Positions 34,939 to 44,261 of a stretch of 64,000 nucleotides of DNA are shown piece after piece. The position numbers were made by a program, and so were the translations under genes. Below the pieces are notes generated by a model. It was not told the origin of the DNA and did no database searches. It saw only the letters and a list, made by a program, of their open reading frames with translations. Source of the DNA: Acinetobacter sichuanensis (GTDB lineage: Bacteria; Pseudomonadota; Gammaproteobacteria; Pseudomonadales; Moraxellaceae); NCBI RefSeq assembly GCF_003024515.2, contig NZ_PYIX02000002.1:231116-295115 (forward strand), in the 5' to 3' direction. Within the stretch, counting starts at the first letter, position 1, and every line of letters begins with the position of its first letter.

Positions 34939-36192
34939 TTAAAACTCACCTTTTGCCTGACGCTGTTGCATGATTTCTTTTAATAATTTACGGGGAATCG
35001 TAAACCATAAAGCGATCAAGGTAAAACATGCCAAAGCATATGCCCATAAATGAAAATGTTCATACATGATGCGAATAATCTCAATCACAAAGAAAAAGAT
35101 AAACATCATTAACACTGAAACTGCCGCAGCAACCGTTCCTTTAGACACATCGGACGCCATCAATGCAAAACGGTAAAGTACTGAAAAGCTGATCCCCTCA
35201 CCAAAGCTGACCAAGGTCATACCTAAAATGACGCAGTAGAGAAAATATTCACGCCAAATCACTCCCAGTAAGATGATTGCAGTTCCTAACAGCATCAGCG
35301 GTAAGCCCATTAAAACGGTTTTACCTAAGGCTAAACGGTCAATCATTTTAATCAGGACAATATTACCCACAATTAAACCGCCCAAAACAGGAAACTGTGC
35401 CAAGCCATATTGCATACTACTGAGTCCTAATTCCTCAACCAACATGACAGGTGAAAGTGCAATCCATAACATCAATGGCATCGCCACCATAGGCAAACCT
35501 AAAGTCATGCCAATAAAGGTTCTATTTTTCAGGACTTTTTTATAATCATCCCAAATATAACGCAAAGGCTGCTTAGGAATACTCACTTTAGACTCAGGCA
35601 TTTTGGCTTTTAAACCAAACCAACTCAAACATGCAAAAAAGGCAATCCCAATAAAACCCCAGTGCCAAGACACATGGTCAATGAGAAAAGCCCCTAAAAC
35701 AGGTCCAATTAAAGGTGCTAGCAAAGAGATATTTGCCATGAGAGCCATGACTTTAATCGCATCACGCTCTTCAAAGGTTTCTTGAATTGCGGCATAACCC
35801 ACTGCTGCAATGACAGATAAACCAAAACCCTGTAAAAAGCGTAAGGCTAAAAAGCTTTCAATATGATGTGTGAATAAGATGAGTAAACAGGTCATCACAA
35901 AGAAAATTACGCCTGCCAAAAGGACTTTTTTACGTCCTAAACGGTCTGATAAGGGACCCAATAACCATGCGACACAGGCACCACCCAATAAATAAAAAGA
36001 CATGGATGAAGGCGCCCAAGAGCTACTAACACCAAACTCTTTAGTAATCGCTAACATCGCAGGTTGTACTAAATCATTACCAATATAGACTGAAAATTCG
36101 AACAAAACTAACGCCAATGGAAACATGAATGTTGCACGGCTCAAAGTCGTCATCTGCTCTTTTTGCATTACATTTTGTGCATTATTTTGCAT
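34939..36192 (-). CDS. craA: MdfA/CraA-like multidrug (chloramphenicol) efflux MFS transporter
   Basis: A 417-residue major facilitator of the 12-helix MdfA subgroup. Helix 1 holds ALVLFEFSVYIGNDLVQPAML, including the membrane glutamate and aspartate needed for drug/proton exchange in MdfA. Motif A is GPLSDRLGRKKVL, and motif C-like GPVLGAFLID follows. Alignment from memory is clearly closest to A. baumannii CraA, which exports chloramphenicol and other drugs, and next to E. coli MdfA. The first ATG is used; internal ATGs at 36168 and 36153 are possible. No regulator gene is adjacent. The drug range of this copy is not known. Confidence 0.85.
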   Translation of the reverse strand: MQNNAQNVMQKEQMTTLSRATFMFPLALVLFEFSVYIGNDLVQPAMLAITKEFGVSSSWAPSSMSFYLLGGACVAWLLGPLSDRLGRKKVLLAGVIFFVMTCLLILFTHHIESFLALRFLQGFGLSVIAAVGYAAIQETFEERDAIKVMALMANISLLAPLIGPVLGAFLIDHVSWHWGFIGIAFFACLSWFGLKAKMPESKVSIPKQPLRYIWDDYKKVLKNRTFIGMTLGLPMVAMPLMLWIALSPVMLVEELGLSSMQYGLAQFPVLGGLIVGNIVLIKMIDRLALGKTVLMGLPLMLLGTAIILLGVIWREYFLYCVILGMTLVSFGEGISFSVLYRFALMASDVSKGTVAAAVSVLMMFIFFFVIEIIRIMYEHFHLWAYALACFTLIALWFTIPRKLLKEIMQQRQAKGEF

Positions 36193-36508
36193 TGTTTTCT
36201 ACATATCATAATGGCTTGCAGGTCTACGCTTATTTTTCAGTAAATAAACGTCAGCCCAATGACAAGCACTGAGAATTTAAAATAAATTTAGATTTGCTTT
36301 AATCAAGCGAGATCAACACCGTATTCACAAGGTGTCTAAATCAGGTAAAAATAGAAAATAAAATAGAGTGAGATAGATCTGCGTCAATGTTCACTTGAGT
36401 CCTACAGACTCACGTTGAAACAGGGTACAACCAAACGCAGAATGCTGAGTGTAACACAGGCTTTTTTTGAGTGAAAGTTATCCATTTGTTATGAATGTAA
36501 CGTATTGA
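36193..36508. other. Intergenic region between craA-like and pirin genes
   Basis: A 316-bp gap. The craA-like promoter should be in the left part. GAGTC-ctaca-GACTC (about 36397-36411) is a short inverted repeat. No gene, RNA gene or strong terminator is seen. Confidence 0.35.
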
Positions 36509-37390
36509 CTACTGCTGAATAAATCTCCCATTTTTCAGGTCGTCATAAGCCTGTAAAATTTCTGTGTAAGTATTCATCACAAAAAAACCTTTGGCATTGA
36601 TCGGTTCATTCAGTGGTGCAGCACTGAGCAATAAAAATTTGCTGTCACGCAAAGCAGTTACCTGAACCTGCTCACCATGACTCGACATGACTGCAAGTGC
36701 CTGATCTTCCAAAATATCATCATTCAATGCCTCATCTTCTTCCTGAAATTGTAGTCGCCCTGTTCTGAGAAAAATTAAAGTGCTATCACCCACTTTGGCA
36801 GGAAATGTCGCTGTTTGTCCTGCTTTTAAATCTATATCTAAAACCATGATAGGCGTATGGGTTTTGGCAATACCATGTTGCCCTGCATATTCACCTGCAA
36901 TGATGCGTACTCTGCCTGCATCATGTTCAAGTTGTACCACAGGAATATCGGCTTGTTTCAAACTCTGATAACGGGCAGGATTCAATTTATCTTTGGCAGG
37001 TAAGTTGACCCACAGTTGCACAATTTCAAATGCACCGCCTTGTTTGGAAAAAGCTTCACTAAACAATTCTTTATGAATCACGCCTGAGGCTGCGGTCATC
37101 CATTGCACATCCCCCTCTGCAATGATGCCACCGCCACCAGTCGAGTCACGATGTTCAAGTTCTCCCCGAAACATCAAGGTTACGGTTTCAAAACCACGAT
37201 GCGGATGTTCTGTAACCCCTTTGCGTAAATGTGTCGGTTTTAAATAACTCGGTCCTAAATGGTCTAGCAATAAAAAAGGTGAAACGGTATTGCCCAATTC
37301 ATGGTGAGAAAAAATAGTTTTAACAGGATGAAAATCTCCAACCGAAAATATCGTGTCATTACGGTGGATAAAAGCGAGTGTTTTCATCAT
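36509..37390 (-). CDS. Pirin family protein
   Basis: A 293-residue bicupin. The metal-binding motif EHPHRGFETVT (His and His/Glu ligands) is in the N-terminal cupin, along with STGGGGIIAEGDVQWMTAASGVIHKE, the pirin signature region. The second cupin is degraded, as is usual for pirins. Some bacterial pirins act as quercetin dioxygenases, others as redox sensors; the role here is unknown. AAGGA lies 7 nt before ATG 37390. It lies 36 bp downstream of the nucleotidyltransferase gene, so the two are probably one transcript. Confidence 0.9.
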   Translation of the reverse strand: MMKTLAFIHRNDTIFSVGDFHPVKTIFSHHELGNTVSPFLLLDHLGPSYLKPTHLRKGVTEHPHRGFETVTLMFRGELEHRDSTGGGGIIAEGDVQWMTAASGVIHKELFSEAFSKQGGAFEIVQLWVNLPAKDKLNPARYQSLKQADIPVVQLEHDAGRVRIIAGEYAGQHGIAKTHTPIMVLDIDLKAGQTATFPAKVGDSTLIFLRTGRLQFQEEDEALNDDILEDQALAVMSSHGEQVQVTALRDSKFLLLSAAPLNEPINAKGFFVMNTYTEILQAYDDLKNGRFIQQ

Positions 37391-37425
37391 GTTATTTTCC
37401 TTTTTTAATTGATTTTTTTAAAGCA

Positions 37426-38190
37426 TCAACCATAAAAATGTTGTTTGAGATGAAAGCTATATTCGGTTAAATATTGCTGAAGTTGTGCCACGTCATTGGT
37501 TGGCTCAATTGCACGCAAATTTAAAGCTTCAATTTTATCATTTAACAATTTTAAAATCTCTGCCTGTTCAGGTGCAGAAACCTGAGCTTTTTCTTTCTGC
37601 TGTTTTTTAATTTCCAGGTAATCTTCTGCCCAATGGCGCAGTGGATCATTTTCATCAATTTGGGCAAATAAGTTGGTGATCAGGAGTTCAGGCATGATTT
37701 CCTGCGTTGCAAGTTCGGCAGACATTAGACCCCGAATTGAGTAAAACACTTTTTTGTAGGTAAAATTATCTGCTGTTTGCATCACATGCATACCGCCTTT
37801 GGCAAGCGATAAATAATGATAATACAATGCCTTATAATCTATACGCTCCAGCAATCCATCTCTGAATTTTTCCCATTCAGGAAATTGGTTAAAGTAAATA
37901 ATATGCGCACGTACCCATTCCAAAACAGTGGGATTACTTTTAGCAAGTAGACCAAACATTTTATTGAGATCGAAAGAAACAAAGTCAAAATCACCGTCCA
38001 TGATTTCGATTAAATCACGATGCTTTCGATAGTCGTAATACTGGGCTTTGCTCGGTAAGTGAAAACCACGTACATCATAGTCACTGTCAGGACTTGCCAT
38101 GCCCCACAAACGGCTGCCACTTTCAATATAAAACAGCGGATGTTCGTCTCGGTTTTGGAATAGATTTTGGATTTCTTGTTGGATGTTCAT
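37426..38190 (-). CDS. RlaP-like predicted nucleotidyltransferase
   Basis: A 254-residue protein with the DNA polymerase beta-type nucleotidyltransferase motif ESGSRLWGMASPDSDYDVRG near the N-terminus, where the two aspartates of DYD bind metal. The helical remainder matches the RlaP (RNA-ligase-associated polymerase, PF10127) family, also represented by B. subtilis YcgL. In other bacteria the family may be next to an RNA ligase, but none is visible here; pirin is downstream. I use ATG 38190; the frame opens with GTG at 38199, three codons earlier. Confidence 0.8.
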   Translation of the reverse strand: MNIQQEIQNLFQNRDEHPLFYIESGSRLWGMASPDSDYDVRGFHLPSKAQYYDYRKHRDLIEIMDGDFDFVSFDLNKMFGLLAKSNPTVLEWVRAHIIYFNQFPEWEKFRDGLLERIDYKALYYHYLSLAKGGMHVMQTADNFTYKKVFYSIRGLMSAELATQEIMPELLITNLFAQIDENDPLRHWAEDYLEIKKQQKEKAQVSAPEQAEILKLLNDKIEALNLRAIEPTNDVAQLQQYLTEYSFHLKQHFYG

Positions 38191-38374
38191 TGTTTTCACG
38201 TTTGAGGTCGTTCTACAGGTTTTATATCATTAATTTTGGCAATATCAGGATTTTTTTCACATCTTTAAAAAATTATATTTTTCAGACATTTAAAACTTAC
38301 TCAATTTAACACAGTTGGAAAGTAATTTTTGCTATAAATACTTCACGAAATTCAATCATATATTTTAACTAAAA

Positions 38375-39715
38375 ATGAAAAAATCACTTCTTACACTCAG
38401 TCTTTGTAGCGCTGTTTTCATGTCTGTTGCACCATTACAAAATGTATTTGCGACTAAAAGCCCAAACATACAACGCACCATAAAACATAACACGCCCTCG
38501 CCTGTACAACACACCCCGATCTTTGCTGAATTTCACCAACTTAATGGCATCAATTCATTTAACCAAATCTTATGGGAAGACTACTTAACTGACCCTGAAA
38601 ACGATCAATCACTTTCTCGTATGTTTGCAGAACAAATTAAAAATAACTTGCCACAAATTGAAGCAAGTTCAAACATGAGTGAGGAAGAAAAACAGAAATA
38701 TCGCGACATGGCAAACATTCGTGAACCTGATGAAAATGACATTAATATCTATAAAAAATTGCTTGAAGCTCAAAAATACGATTTGGGAGAAGGCGTAAAA
38801 AAAGACCAAAGCAAGGCGAATGATTTAATTCTTGAAGCTGTTGATTTAGGCAGTTTTGATGCTATGGAACTGATTGGTATTCGTGTCATGCATCAGATTG
38901 GTTATACGCAACTTCAAGAACAAGGTATTGATCTACTTTCTCTTTTTGCTGACAATCCTAGTAATGCCGACAGTATAGGCGCATATTGGGCATACGTTGC
39001 ATATAGCTATGCTTACGGTGTTGGGCGACCTGAAAATCAAGAAAAGGCGCTGCAATATTGGAAAAAAGCCAATCATTTATATTCGATGCAAATTGACCCG
39101 ACAGGTTTTATTGCCTACATGATGGGAAAAATGATTGAAGATAAAAATATGAATAATCAACCGATTGAAGATGCGATGCAATATTATAAAATGTCTGCTA
39201 ATAAAGATAATATTGCAGCACAACAAGCGGTTTTAAAACTATTAAATAGCAATAAAAAATTTGAAGACTTAACCTATGAACCTGAGTTATTTATGGCAGA
39301 ACATAAAGCTGCAAAAAAAGAAAAAGATGCTTTCTATACACTCTCAGAACTGTATGCACAAAAAGAGTGGAAAATTTATGACCCTAAAAAATCTATTGCC
39401 TATCTAAACCAAGCCATTGCACTTGGACATGATCGGGCATTACTAGATTTAGCACGTTATTATGAACAAGGCTATTTAGTAAAAGCAGACCCTGCCAAAG
39501 CCGCAGAACTTTATAAAAAATCACTACAACAAGGCAACCCAACTGCGGGCATTTTGCTTGTGAACTTATATGAAAATGGCAGTAAAGCTTTTAAAGCCGA
39601 TGCCAAACAAGCCAAAATTTGGCGAGCTAAAGCGACAGCATTGTACAAAGAACTGGGTTATGGTGATGTTTTACCAAAAGCAGATGAAATACGTTTATTC
39701 AATCGTATGTACTAA
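38375..39715 (+). CDS. Secreted Sel1-repeat protein
   Basis: A 446-residue protein with a signal peptide (MKKSLLTLSLCSAVFMSVAPLQNVFA) and several Sel1-like helical repeats. The clearest are YAYGVGRPENQEKALQYWKKA and ARYYEQGYLVKADPAKAAELY, and the repeats cover most of the region from about residue 120 to 430. Sel1 repeats form a protein-binding solenoid; periplasmic members often act in cell-wall or stress processes. No specific partner is suggested by the neighbours. A strong hairpin follows the stop codon. Confidence 0.75.
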   Translation: MKKSLLTLSLCSAVFMSVAPLQNVFATKSPNIQRTIKHNTPSPVQHTPIFAEFHQLNGINSFNQILWEDYLTDPENDQSLSRMFAEQIKNNLPQIEASSNMSEEEKQKYRDMANIREPDENDINIYKKLLEAQKYDLGEGVKKDQSKANDLILEAVDLGSFDAMELIGIRVMHQIGYTQLQEQGIDLLSLFADNPSNADSIGAYWAYVAYSYAYGVGRPENQEKALQYWKKANHLYSMQIDPTGFIAYMMGKMIEDKNMNNQPIEDAMQYYKMSANKDNIAAQQAVLKLLNSNKKFEDLTYEPELFMAEHKAAKKEKDAFYTLSELYAQKEWKIYDPKKSIAYLNQAIALGHDRALLDLARYYEQGYLVKADPAKAAELYKKSLQQGNPTAGILLVNLYENGSKAFKADAKQAKIWRAKATALYKELGYGDVLPKADEIRLFNRMY

Positions 39716-39720
39716 ATTTA

Positions 39721-39747
39721 ACTTACGAGATCGCTCATCTCGTAAGT
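39721..39747. terminator. Hairpin between convergent genes
   Basis: A perfect 10-bp stem ACTTACGAGA / TCTCGTAAGT with a seven-base loop, starting a few bases after the Sel1 gene stop. No T run follows, so it is a transcript-end structure or weak terminator. Confidence 0.5.
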
Positions 39748-39766
39748 CCACTAAACGACAATGAAA

Positions 39767-40141
39767 TTAAGAGCATAACTGTGTTTGAAATTCTCTCGAA
39801 TTACCACGTCTACATTGATAAGTCTTCTTAGTTTCTTGTAGTTTCCATGTATTTTCTACACGTTTAAAAATATAATCAGTACGAATCGCATTCACAGAAT
39901 CATCCAATAAATTTGAGTCAATTACTGCGATTTGTGCTGCTGTTGGATTTTCTACACGGTTAAATACTTGACGAACAGACATACTATTTTGATTTTTCAG
40001 AATCGATGGTTGAGCTTTTATCACCTGTTGCATAGGTGTATCTGAACCACCAAAACTTACTTTACCGGTTAACTTTTCAGTTGTTGCACAACCTGTCAAT
40101 GCTGCAAAACACAGTGCAGAAATAGAAAATAAACGAATCAT
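39767..40141 (-). CDS. Small lipoprotein, unknown function
   Basis: A 124-residue lipoprotein starting MIRLFSISALCFAALTGC with lipobox LTGC. The mature protein has SVRQVFNRVENPTAAQIAVIDSNLLDDSVNAIRTDYIFKRVE, a probably mixed alpha/beta domain, and a C-terminal YQCRRGN...LCS cysteine pair. The upstream ATG at 40180 would add 13 residues that do not fit a signal peptide, so I start at 40141. Not recognised as a known family. Confidence 0.68.
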   Translation of the reverse strand: MIRLFSISALCFAALTGCATTEKLTGKVSFGGSDTPMQQVIKAQPSILKNQNSMSVRQVFNRVENPTAAQIAVIDSNLLDDSVNAIRTDYIFKRVENTWKLQETKKTYQCRRGNSREFQTQLCS

Positions 40142-40233
40142 TTTATTAGTCCAAAACAAAGAGATAAGCCTATGATGCAATAACTTAGCTCATGATGCTG
40201 TTTTAAAACTGTGATTTTGCATTATTTAACAAT

Positions 40234-40262
40234 AAAAAACGCTCCCGAAAGAGCGTTTTTTT
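40234..40262. terminator. Bidirectional terminator
   Basis: AAAAACGCTC-ccgaaa-GAGCGTTTTTTT; A and T runs on both sides allow termination in both directions. It lies downstream of the FAD dehydrogenase gene on the minus strand. Confidence 0.88.
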
Positions 40263-40278
40263 ATATCAATTTAAATGA

Positions 40279-41688
40279 TTAAAGATCAAATAATTTACCC
40301 GGATTCATAATACCGTTTGGATCGAATACTTTTTTCAAGGCTTTCATGTATTCGATTTCTTCAGCAGTACGGGTGTAGTCTAAATATGGCTTTTTGGTCA
40401 TGCCTACGCCATGTTCAGCTGAAATTGAACCGTCATATTTTTTCACAGTTTCAAACACATACTTGTTTACAACCTGACATTTTGCAAAGAATTCATCTTT
40501 ACTTAAATCCGCAGGTTTTAAAATATTTAAGTGTAAGTTACCGTCGCCAATATGACCGAACCAGCAAATTTCAAAGTCAGGATAGTTTTCTTCCACAATT
40601 GCATCAATTTCTTTAATAAATGCAGGAACATGTGTAATGAGTACAGAAATATCATTTTTATATGGAATAAATGGCGCGATAGATTCTGAAATATCTTCAC
40701 GTAAACGCCATAAATTATGAACTTGCTCAAGGCTTTGGCTCATTACACCGTCAAGTACCCAGCCTTGTTCCATACAATGCTCGAAGATTTCCATCGCAGC
40801 ATCCATGATAGGCTCATATGGTGCTTCAAACTCAAGCAAAACATAGAATGGACATTGTGTTTCAAATGGACGTTGTACATGACCATTATCTAACACTTTT
40901 TGCATTGCCAATTCACCAAAGAATTCAAATGCAGTAAGGTCAATTTTCTTTTGGAATGCATGTAACACAGGCATAATGGCATCAAAATCAGGCACACCAA
41001 GGACTAAAACTTGTAAATCATGTGGTTGACGCTCAAGCTTAATTTCTGCTTCAGTCACTAAACCTAAAGTCCCCTCACCGCCGATAAATAAATGTTGCAT
41101 CGCATAACCAGTCGCATTTTTAATCATGCCTTTGTTTAAGCGAATTACATCCCCTTTACCCGTCACTACAGTTAAGCCTAAAACCCAGTTACGTGTCATG
41201 CCATATTTAATGACTTTAATCCCGCCTGCATTGGTTCCGATATTACCACCGATTTGCGATGAACCTGCCGAAGCAAAATCGACTGGATAATACATGCCTT
41301 GTTCTTCAGCATAATTTTGTAATTGTTCAGTCACCACGCCTGCCTGAACACGTACCATACGATCTGCTGGGAAAAATTCTAAAATCTGGTTCATTTTGTC
41401 AAAGCTGACAACAATTTCACCATTTGCAGCAACAGCACCTGCAGATAAACCTGTACGACCACCTGACGGCGTTACTGCGACATTAAATTGATTGGCAATT
41501 TTAACAATGGCTTGTACTTGCTCAGTGCTCGATGGAAAAACGATGACCGATGGATTTGGATCAAAATGTTTAGTGTGATCACGCCCCCAGTTTTGGAGAC
41601 TGTCGTTATCGGTTTTTATGCGGTTTTCACCGACAATTTCAGTTAATTGGGTCAATAACTCAGGTGTTAAAGCGACTGGAGCGTTCAT
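40279..41688 (-). CDS. FAD-linked D-2-hydroxyacid dehydrogenase (D-2-hydroxyglutarate dehydrogenase-like)
   Basis: A 469-residue GlcD/D-lactate dehydrogenase-like flavoenzyme. The FAD_binding_4 domain contains TPSGGRTGLSAGAV and GGNIGTNAGGIKVIKYG; the C-terminal FAD-linked oxidase domain ends with WFGHIGDGNLHLN, SAEHGVGMTKKPYL and KKVFDPNGIMNPGK. It is divergent from serA. In Pseudomonas stutzeri, D-2-hydroxyglutarate dehydrogenase is encoded next to serA and removes the D-2-hydroxyglutarate made by SerA, driving serine synthesis. The same neighbourhood here makes that the best assignment, though glycolate or D-lactate oxidation cannot be excluded. Confidence 0.82.
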   Translation of the reverse strand: MNAPVALTPELLTQLTEIVGENRIKTDNDSLQNWGRDHTKHFDPNPSVIVFPSSTEQVQAIVKIANQFNVAVTPSGGRTGLSAGAVAANGEIVVSFDKMNQILEFFPADRMVRVQAGVVTEQLQNYAEEQGMYYPVDFASAGSSQIGGNIGTNAGGIKVIKYGMTRNWVLGLTVVTGKGDVIRLNKGMIKNATGYAMQHLFIGGEGTLGLVTEAEIKLERQPHDLQVLVLGVPDFDAIMPVLHAFQKKIDLTAFEFFGELAMQKVLDNGHVQRPFETQCPFYVLLEFEAPYEPIMDAAMEIFEHCMEQGWVLDGVMSQSLEQVHNLWRLREDISESIAPFIPYKNDISVLITHVPAFIKEIDAIVEENYPDFEICWFGHIGDGNLHLNILKPADLSKDEFFAKCQVVNKYVFETVKKYDGSISAEHGVGMTKKPYLDYTRTAEEIEYMKALKKVFDPNGIMNPGKLFDL

Positions 41689-42038
41689 CGTTTGCAGACC
41701 TAGCAGAAGTAAACAAGTAGAAAATGTCTGGCAGATATTCTATCGTGATAGGCACAATATTGTATATTTTCCAGACAACGGTAAGATCGAAAGCGATATA
41801 TGGATATCAGCAATTCTTACAGGACAACATTATAAGCCATTTTTGCCTAAAACCTGTAGAAATTAGCATTTTGATCAGGTCACTTTTAAAATTACACAGT
41901 TAAATAGACCATAAATGACAGATTTTGACTCATATTTCGCCGAAATACCCACAATCATCGTCATAAAGGAAATGTAAATCAGGCTGCGTCCTATGTTATT
42001 ATATCGCCACTAAATTTGGCCTTTGTAGCGGAGCCGTA
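41689..42038. other. Divergent promoter region of dehydrogenase and serA
   Basis: A 350-bp gap between two divergent genes. TGTCTGG (41725-41731) and CCAGACA (41771-41777) form an inverted repeat close to the dehydrogenase start. A TATTATATC element at about 41997-42005 is a candidate serA -10 region, and GGAG at about 42029-42032 is the serA ribosome site. No gene is seen. Confidence 0.4.
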
Positions 42039-43271
42039 ATGAGCCAACATCTTTCACTGCCTAAAGATAAAATTCGTTTCTTGTTGTTAGAAGGCGTTCA
42101 TCAAAACGCAATCGACACACTAAATGCTGCCGGATACACCAACATCGACTATCGTAAAACTGCGCTTGAGGGTGAAGCGTTGAAAGAAGCGATTAAAGAT
42201 GCTCACTTTATTGGGATTCGTTCGCGCACTCAACTGACTGAAGAAGTTTTTGAAGCTGCGAATAAACTGATTGCTGTGGGTTGTTTCTGTATTGGTACAA
42301 ACCAAGTGAATTTAAATGCTGCGATGATTCGTGGTATCCCTGTTTTCAACGCACCATATTCAAATACACGTTCAGTTGCTGAACTTGTACTTGCTGAAGC
42401 GATTCTTTTGCTTCGCCGTGTACCTGAAAAATCAACAGATACACATGCTGGTGGCTGGAATAAATCAGCAGTAGGTTCATTTGAAACTCGTGGTAAAACT
42501 TTAGGTATCGTGGGTTACGGCTCAATTGGTTCTCAACTTTCTGTACTTGCAGAAAGCATGGGTATGCACGTCATTTATTATGATGCCGTGACTAAATTAC
42601 CATTGGGTAATGCACGTCAAGTTGGTTCTATGGATGAATTACTTGCGACTGCTGATGTCGTATCTATTCATGTACCAGATGTACCTTCTACACGCAACTT
42701 CATGACCAAAGAACAGTTTGCAAAAATGAAGGAAGGTTCTATTTTCATTAATGCTGCACGTGGTACATGTGTCGTTATTGAAGATCTAGCTGATGCGCTT
42801 AAATCAGGTCATATCGCAGGTGCTGCGGTTGACGTATTCCCGAAAGAACCTAAAGCGAATGGTGAAGAATTTGTTTCTGCACTGCGTAACTTACCTAACG
42901 TGATTTTAACACCGCACGTTGGTGGTTCAACCATGGAAGCACAAGCAAACATTGGTTTAGAAGTTGCTGAGAAATTTGTTGCTTATTCTGATAAAGGTAT
43001 GACTTTATCTGCTGTGAATTTCCCTGAAATCGCACTTCCATTGACTGAAGGTAAACACCGTTTACTTCACATTCATAAAAACGTACCGGGTGTACTTTCT
43101 AAAATCAACAACCTATTCGCTGAACATGGCATTAACATCTCTGGTCAATCTTTAATGACTAAAGGTGATGTTGGTTATTTAGTGATGGATGTTGATGCAA
43201 CTGCATCTCAAGAAGCATTAGATACACTTCATGAAGTTGAAGGTACAATTCGCGTTCGCGTATTGTTCTAA
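42039..43271 (+). CDS. serA: D-3-phosphoglycerate dehydrogenase
   Basis: The first enzyme of serine synthesis, oxidising 3-phosphoglycerate to 3-phosphohydroxypyruvate with NAD. The 410-residue form matches E. coli SerA: IGIRSRTQLT, VGCFCIGTNQV, the NAD-binding LGIVGYGSIGSQLSVLAE, INAARGTCVVIEDL with the catalytic arginine, PHVGGSTMEAQ with the catalytic histidine, and the C-terminal ACT domain (LHIHKNVPGVLSKINNLFAEHGINI) that gives serine feedback control. The GGAG ribosome site is 5 nt before ATG. A terminator follows. Confidence 0.96.
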   Translation: MSQHLSLPKDKIRFLLLEGVHQNAIDTLNAAGYTNIDYRKTALEGEALKEAIKDAHFIGIRSRTQLTEEVFEAANKLIAVGCFCIGTNQVNLNAAMIRGIPVFNAPYSNTRSVAELVLAEAILLLRRVPEKSTDTHAGGWNKSAVGSFETRGKTLGIVGYGSIGSQLSVLAESMGMHVIYYDAVTKLPLGNARQVGSMDELLATADVVSIHVPDVPSTRNFMTKEQFAKMKEGSIFINAARGTCVVIEDLADALKSGHIAGAAVDVFPKEPKANGEEFVSALRNLPNVILTPHVGGSTMEAQANIGLEVAEKFVAYSDKGMTLSAVNFPEIALPLTEGKHRLLHIHKNVPGVLSKINNLFAEHGINISGQSLMTKGDVGYLVMDVDATASQEALDTLHEVEGTIRVRVLF

Positions 43272-43285
43272 GTTTCAACGGATAT

Positions 43286-43316
43286 AAAAACCACAGGCTT
43301 TGGTCTGTGGTTTTTT
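43286..43316 (+). terminator. Rho-independent terminator of serA
   Basis: AAAACCACAG / CTGTGG-TTTTTT hairpin with a GCTTTGGT loop, just after the serA stop codon. Confidence 0.9.
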
Positions 43317-43369
43317 ATTGCTTTACTTTTATGTGCTTCATGCTCAAATAAGAGACAATCCTTGCTTTC

Positions 43370-44260
43370 ATGCTGAATTTTAAAAATAAGCCTTATTTAC
43401 ATGCGTTGATCTTACTTTTTATTGCCATGATCAGTATGCAAAGTAGTGGCTCACTTGCCAAAATTTTATTTGATCAGTTTCCTATACTTACCGTTTCCGC
43501 TATGCGGTTATTATTAGGTTCTGTCATTTTGGCAGTTATTTTTAGAATTTGGCGTATGAATATAAAAGACGTTCATTGGTCTGCGCTCATCAGCTATGGT
43601 CTAGCTCTTGCAGGTATGAATGCCTTATTCTATTTATCGATCGAAAGACTTCCGCTCGGTATTGCGGTCTCTTTTGAATTTATTGGTCCCTTGAGTGTTG
43701 CACTGTTTTATGCACGACAAAAATTTGATTTTATTTGGATTATTTTCGCCATTTTAGGCTTAATTTTACTCTTTCCTTTTGATCAAACTGCACAAAGCTT
43801 AGACCCAATCGGAATTATTTTTGCTTTAGGCGCAGGTTGTTGCTGGGCAATGTATATCATTTTTGGGCAAAAACCCTCTGGTATTTCTGGAAATCATACT
43901 GTTTGTCTAGGTATGTTTATTGGCATGTGTTTTTTAATGCCTATCGCGCTCTTTTCAGGTTTACCATTACATAGCTTTCAACCTGAAAATTTAATACTTT
44001 TCACGGTATTAGCAATTTTAGCAAGCGCATTACCCTTTAGTTTAGAAATGGTCGCTTTACGCCGTTTAAGTCCTTTTGCTTTTGGCACACTCACCAGTTT
44101 AGAGCCTGCTATTGCTGCTCTTTCAGGTTTTATTTTTTTACATGAGCAATTATTATGGACACAATGGCTCGCATTGGCTGTCATTATTGGTGCTTCTATA
44201 GGTTGTACTTATACCACCCAACAAGCAAAAAAAGAGGTTGAAGCCAAACTTAAAAAATGA
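43370..44260 (+). CDS. EamA family (DMT) transporter, RhtA-like
   Basis: A 296-residue inner-membrane protein with ten hydrophobic segments in two EamA repeats. Repeat boundaries are marked by RLLLGSVILAVIFR and the GIAVSFEFIGPLSVAL segment; the second repeat ends with TLTSLEPAIAALSGFIFLHEQLLWTQW. This layout matches RhtA-type exporters of threonine/homoserine and other metabolites, but substrate cannot be assigned. Its 3' end is 1 bp from the convergent phosphatase gene. A paralogue lies at 46591. Confidence 0.85.
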   Translation: MLNFKNKPYLHALILLFIAMISMQSSGSLAKILFDQFPILTVSAMRLLLGSVILAVIFRIWRMNIKDVHWSALISYGLALAGMNALFYLSIERLPLGIAVSFEFIGPLSVALFYARQKFDFIWIIFAILGLILLFPFDQTAQSLDPIGIIFALGAGCCWAMYIIFGQKPSGISGNHTVCLGMFIGMCFLMPIALFSGLPLHSFQPENLILFTVLAILASALPFSLEMVALRRLSPFAFGTLTSLEPAIAALSGFIFLHEQLLWTQWLALAVIIGASIGCTYTTQQAKKEVEAKLKK

Positions 44261-44261
44261 G

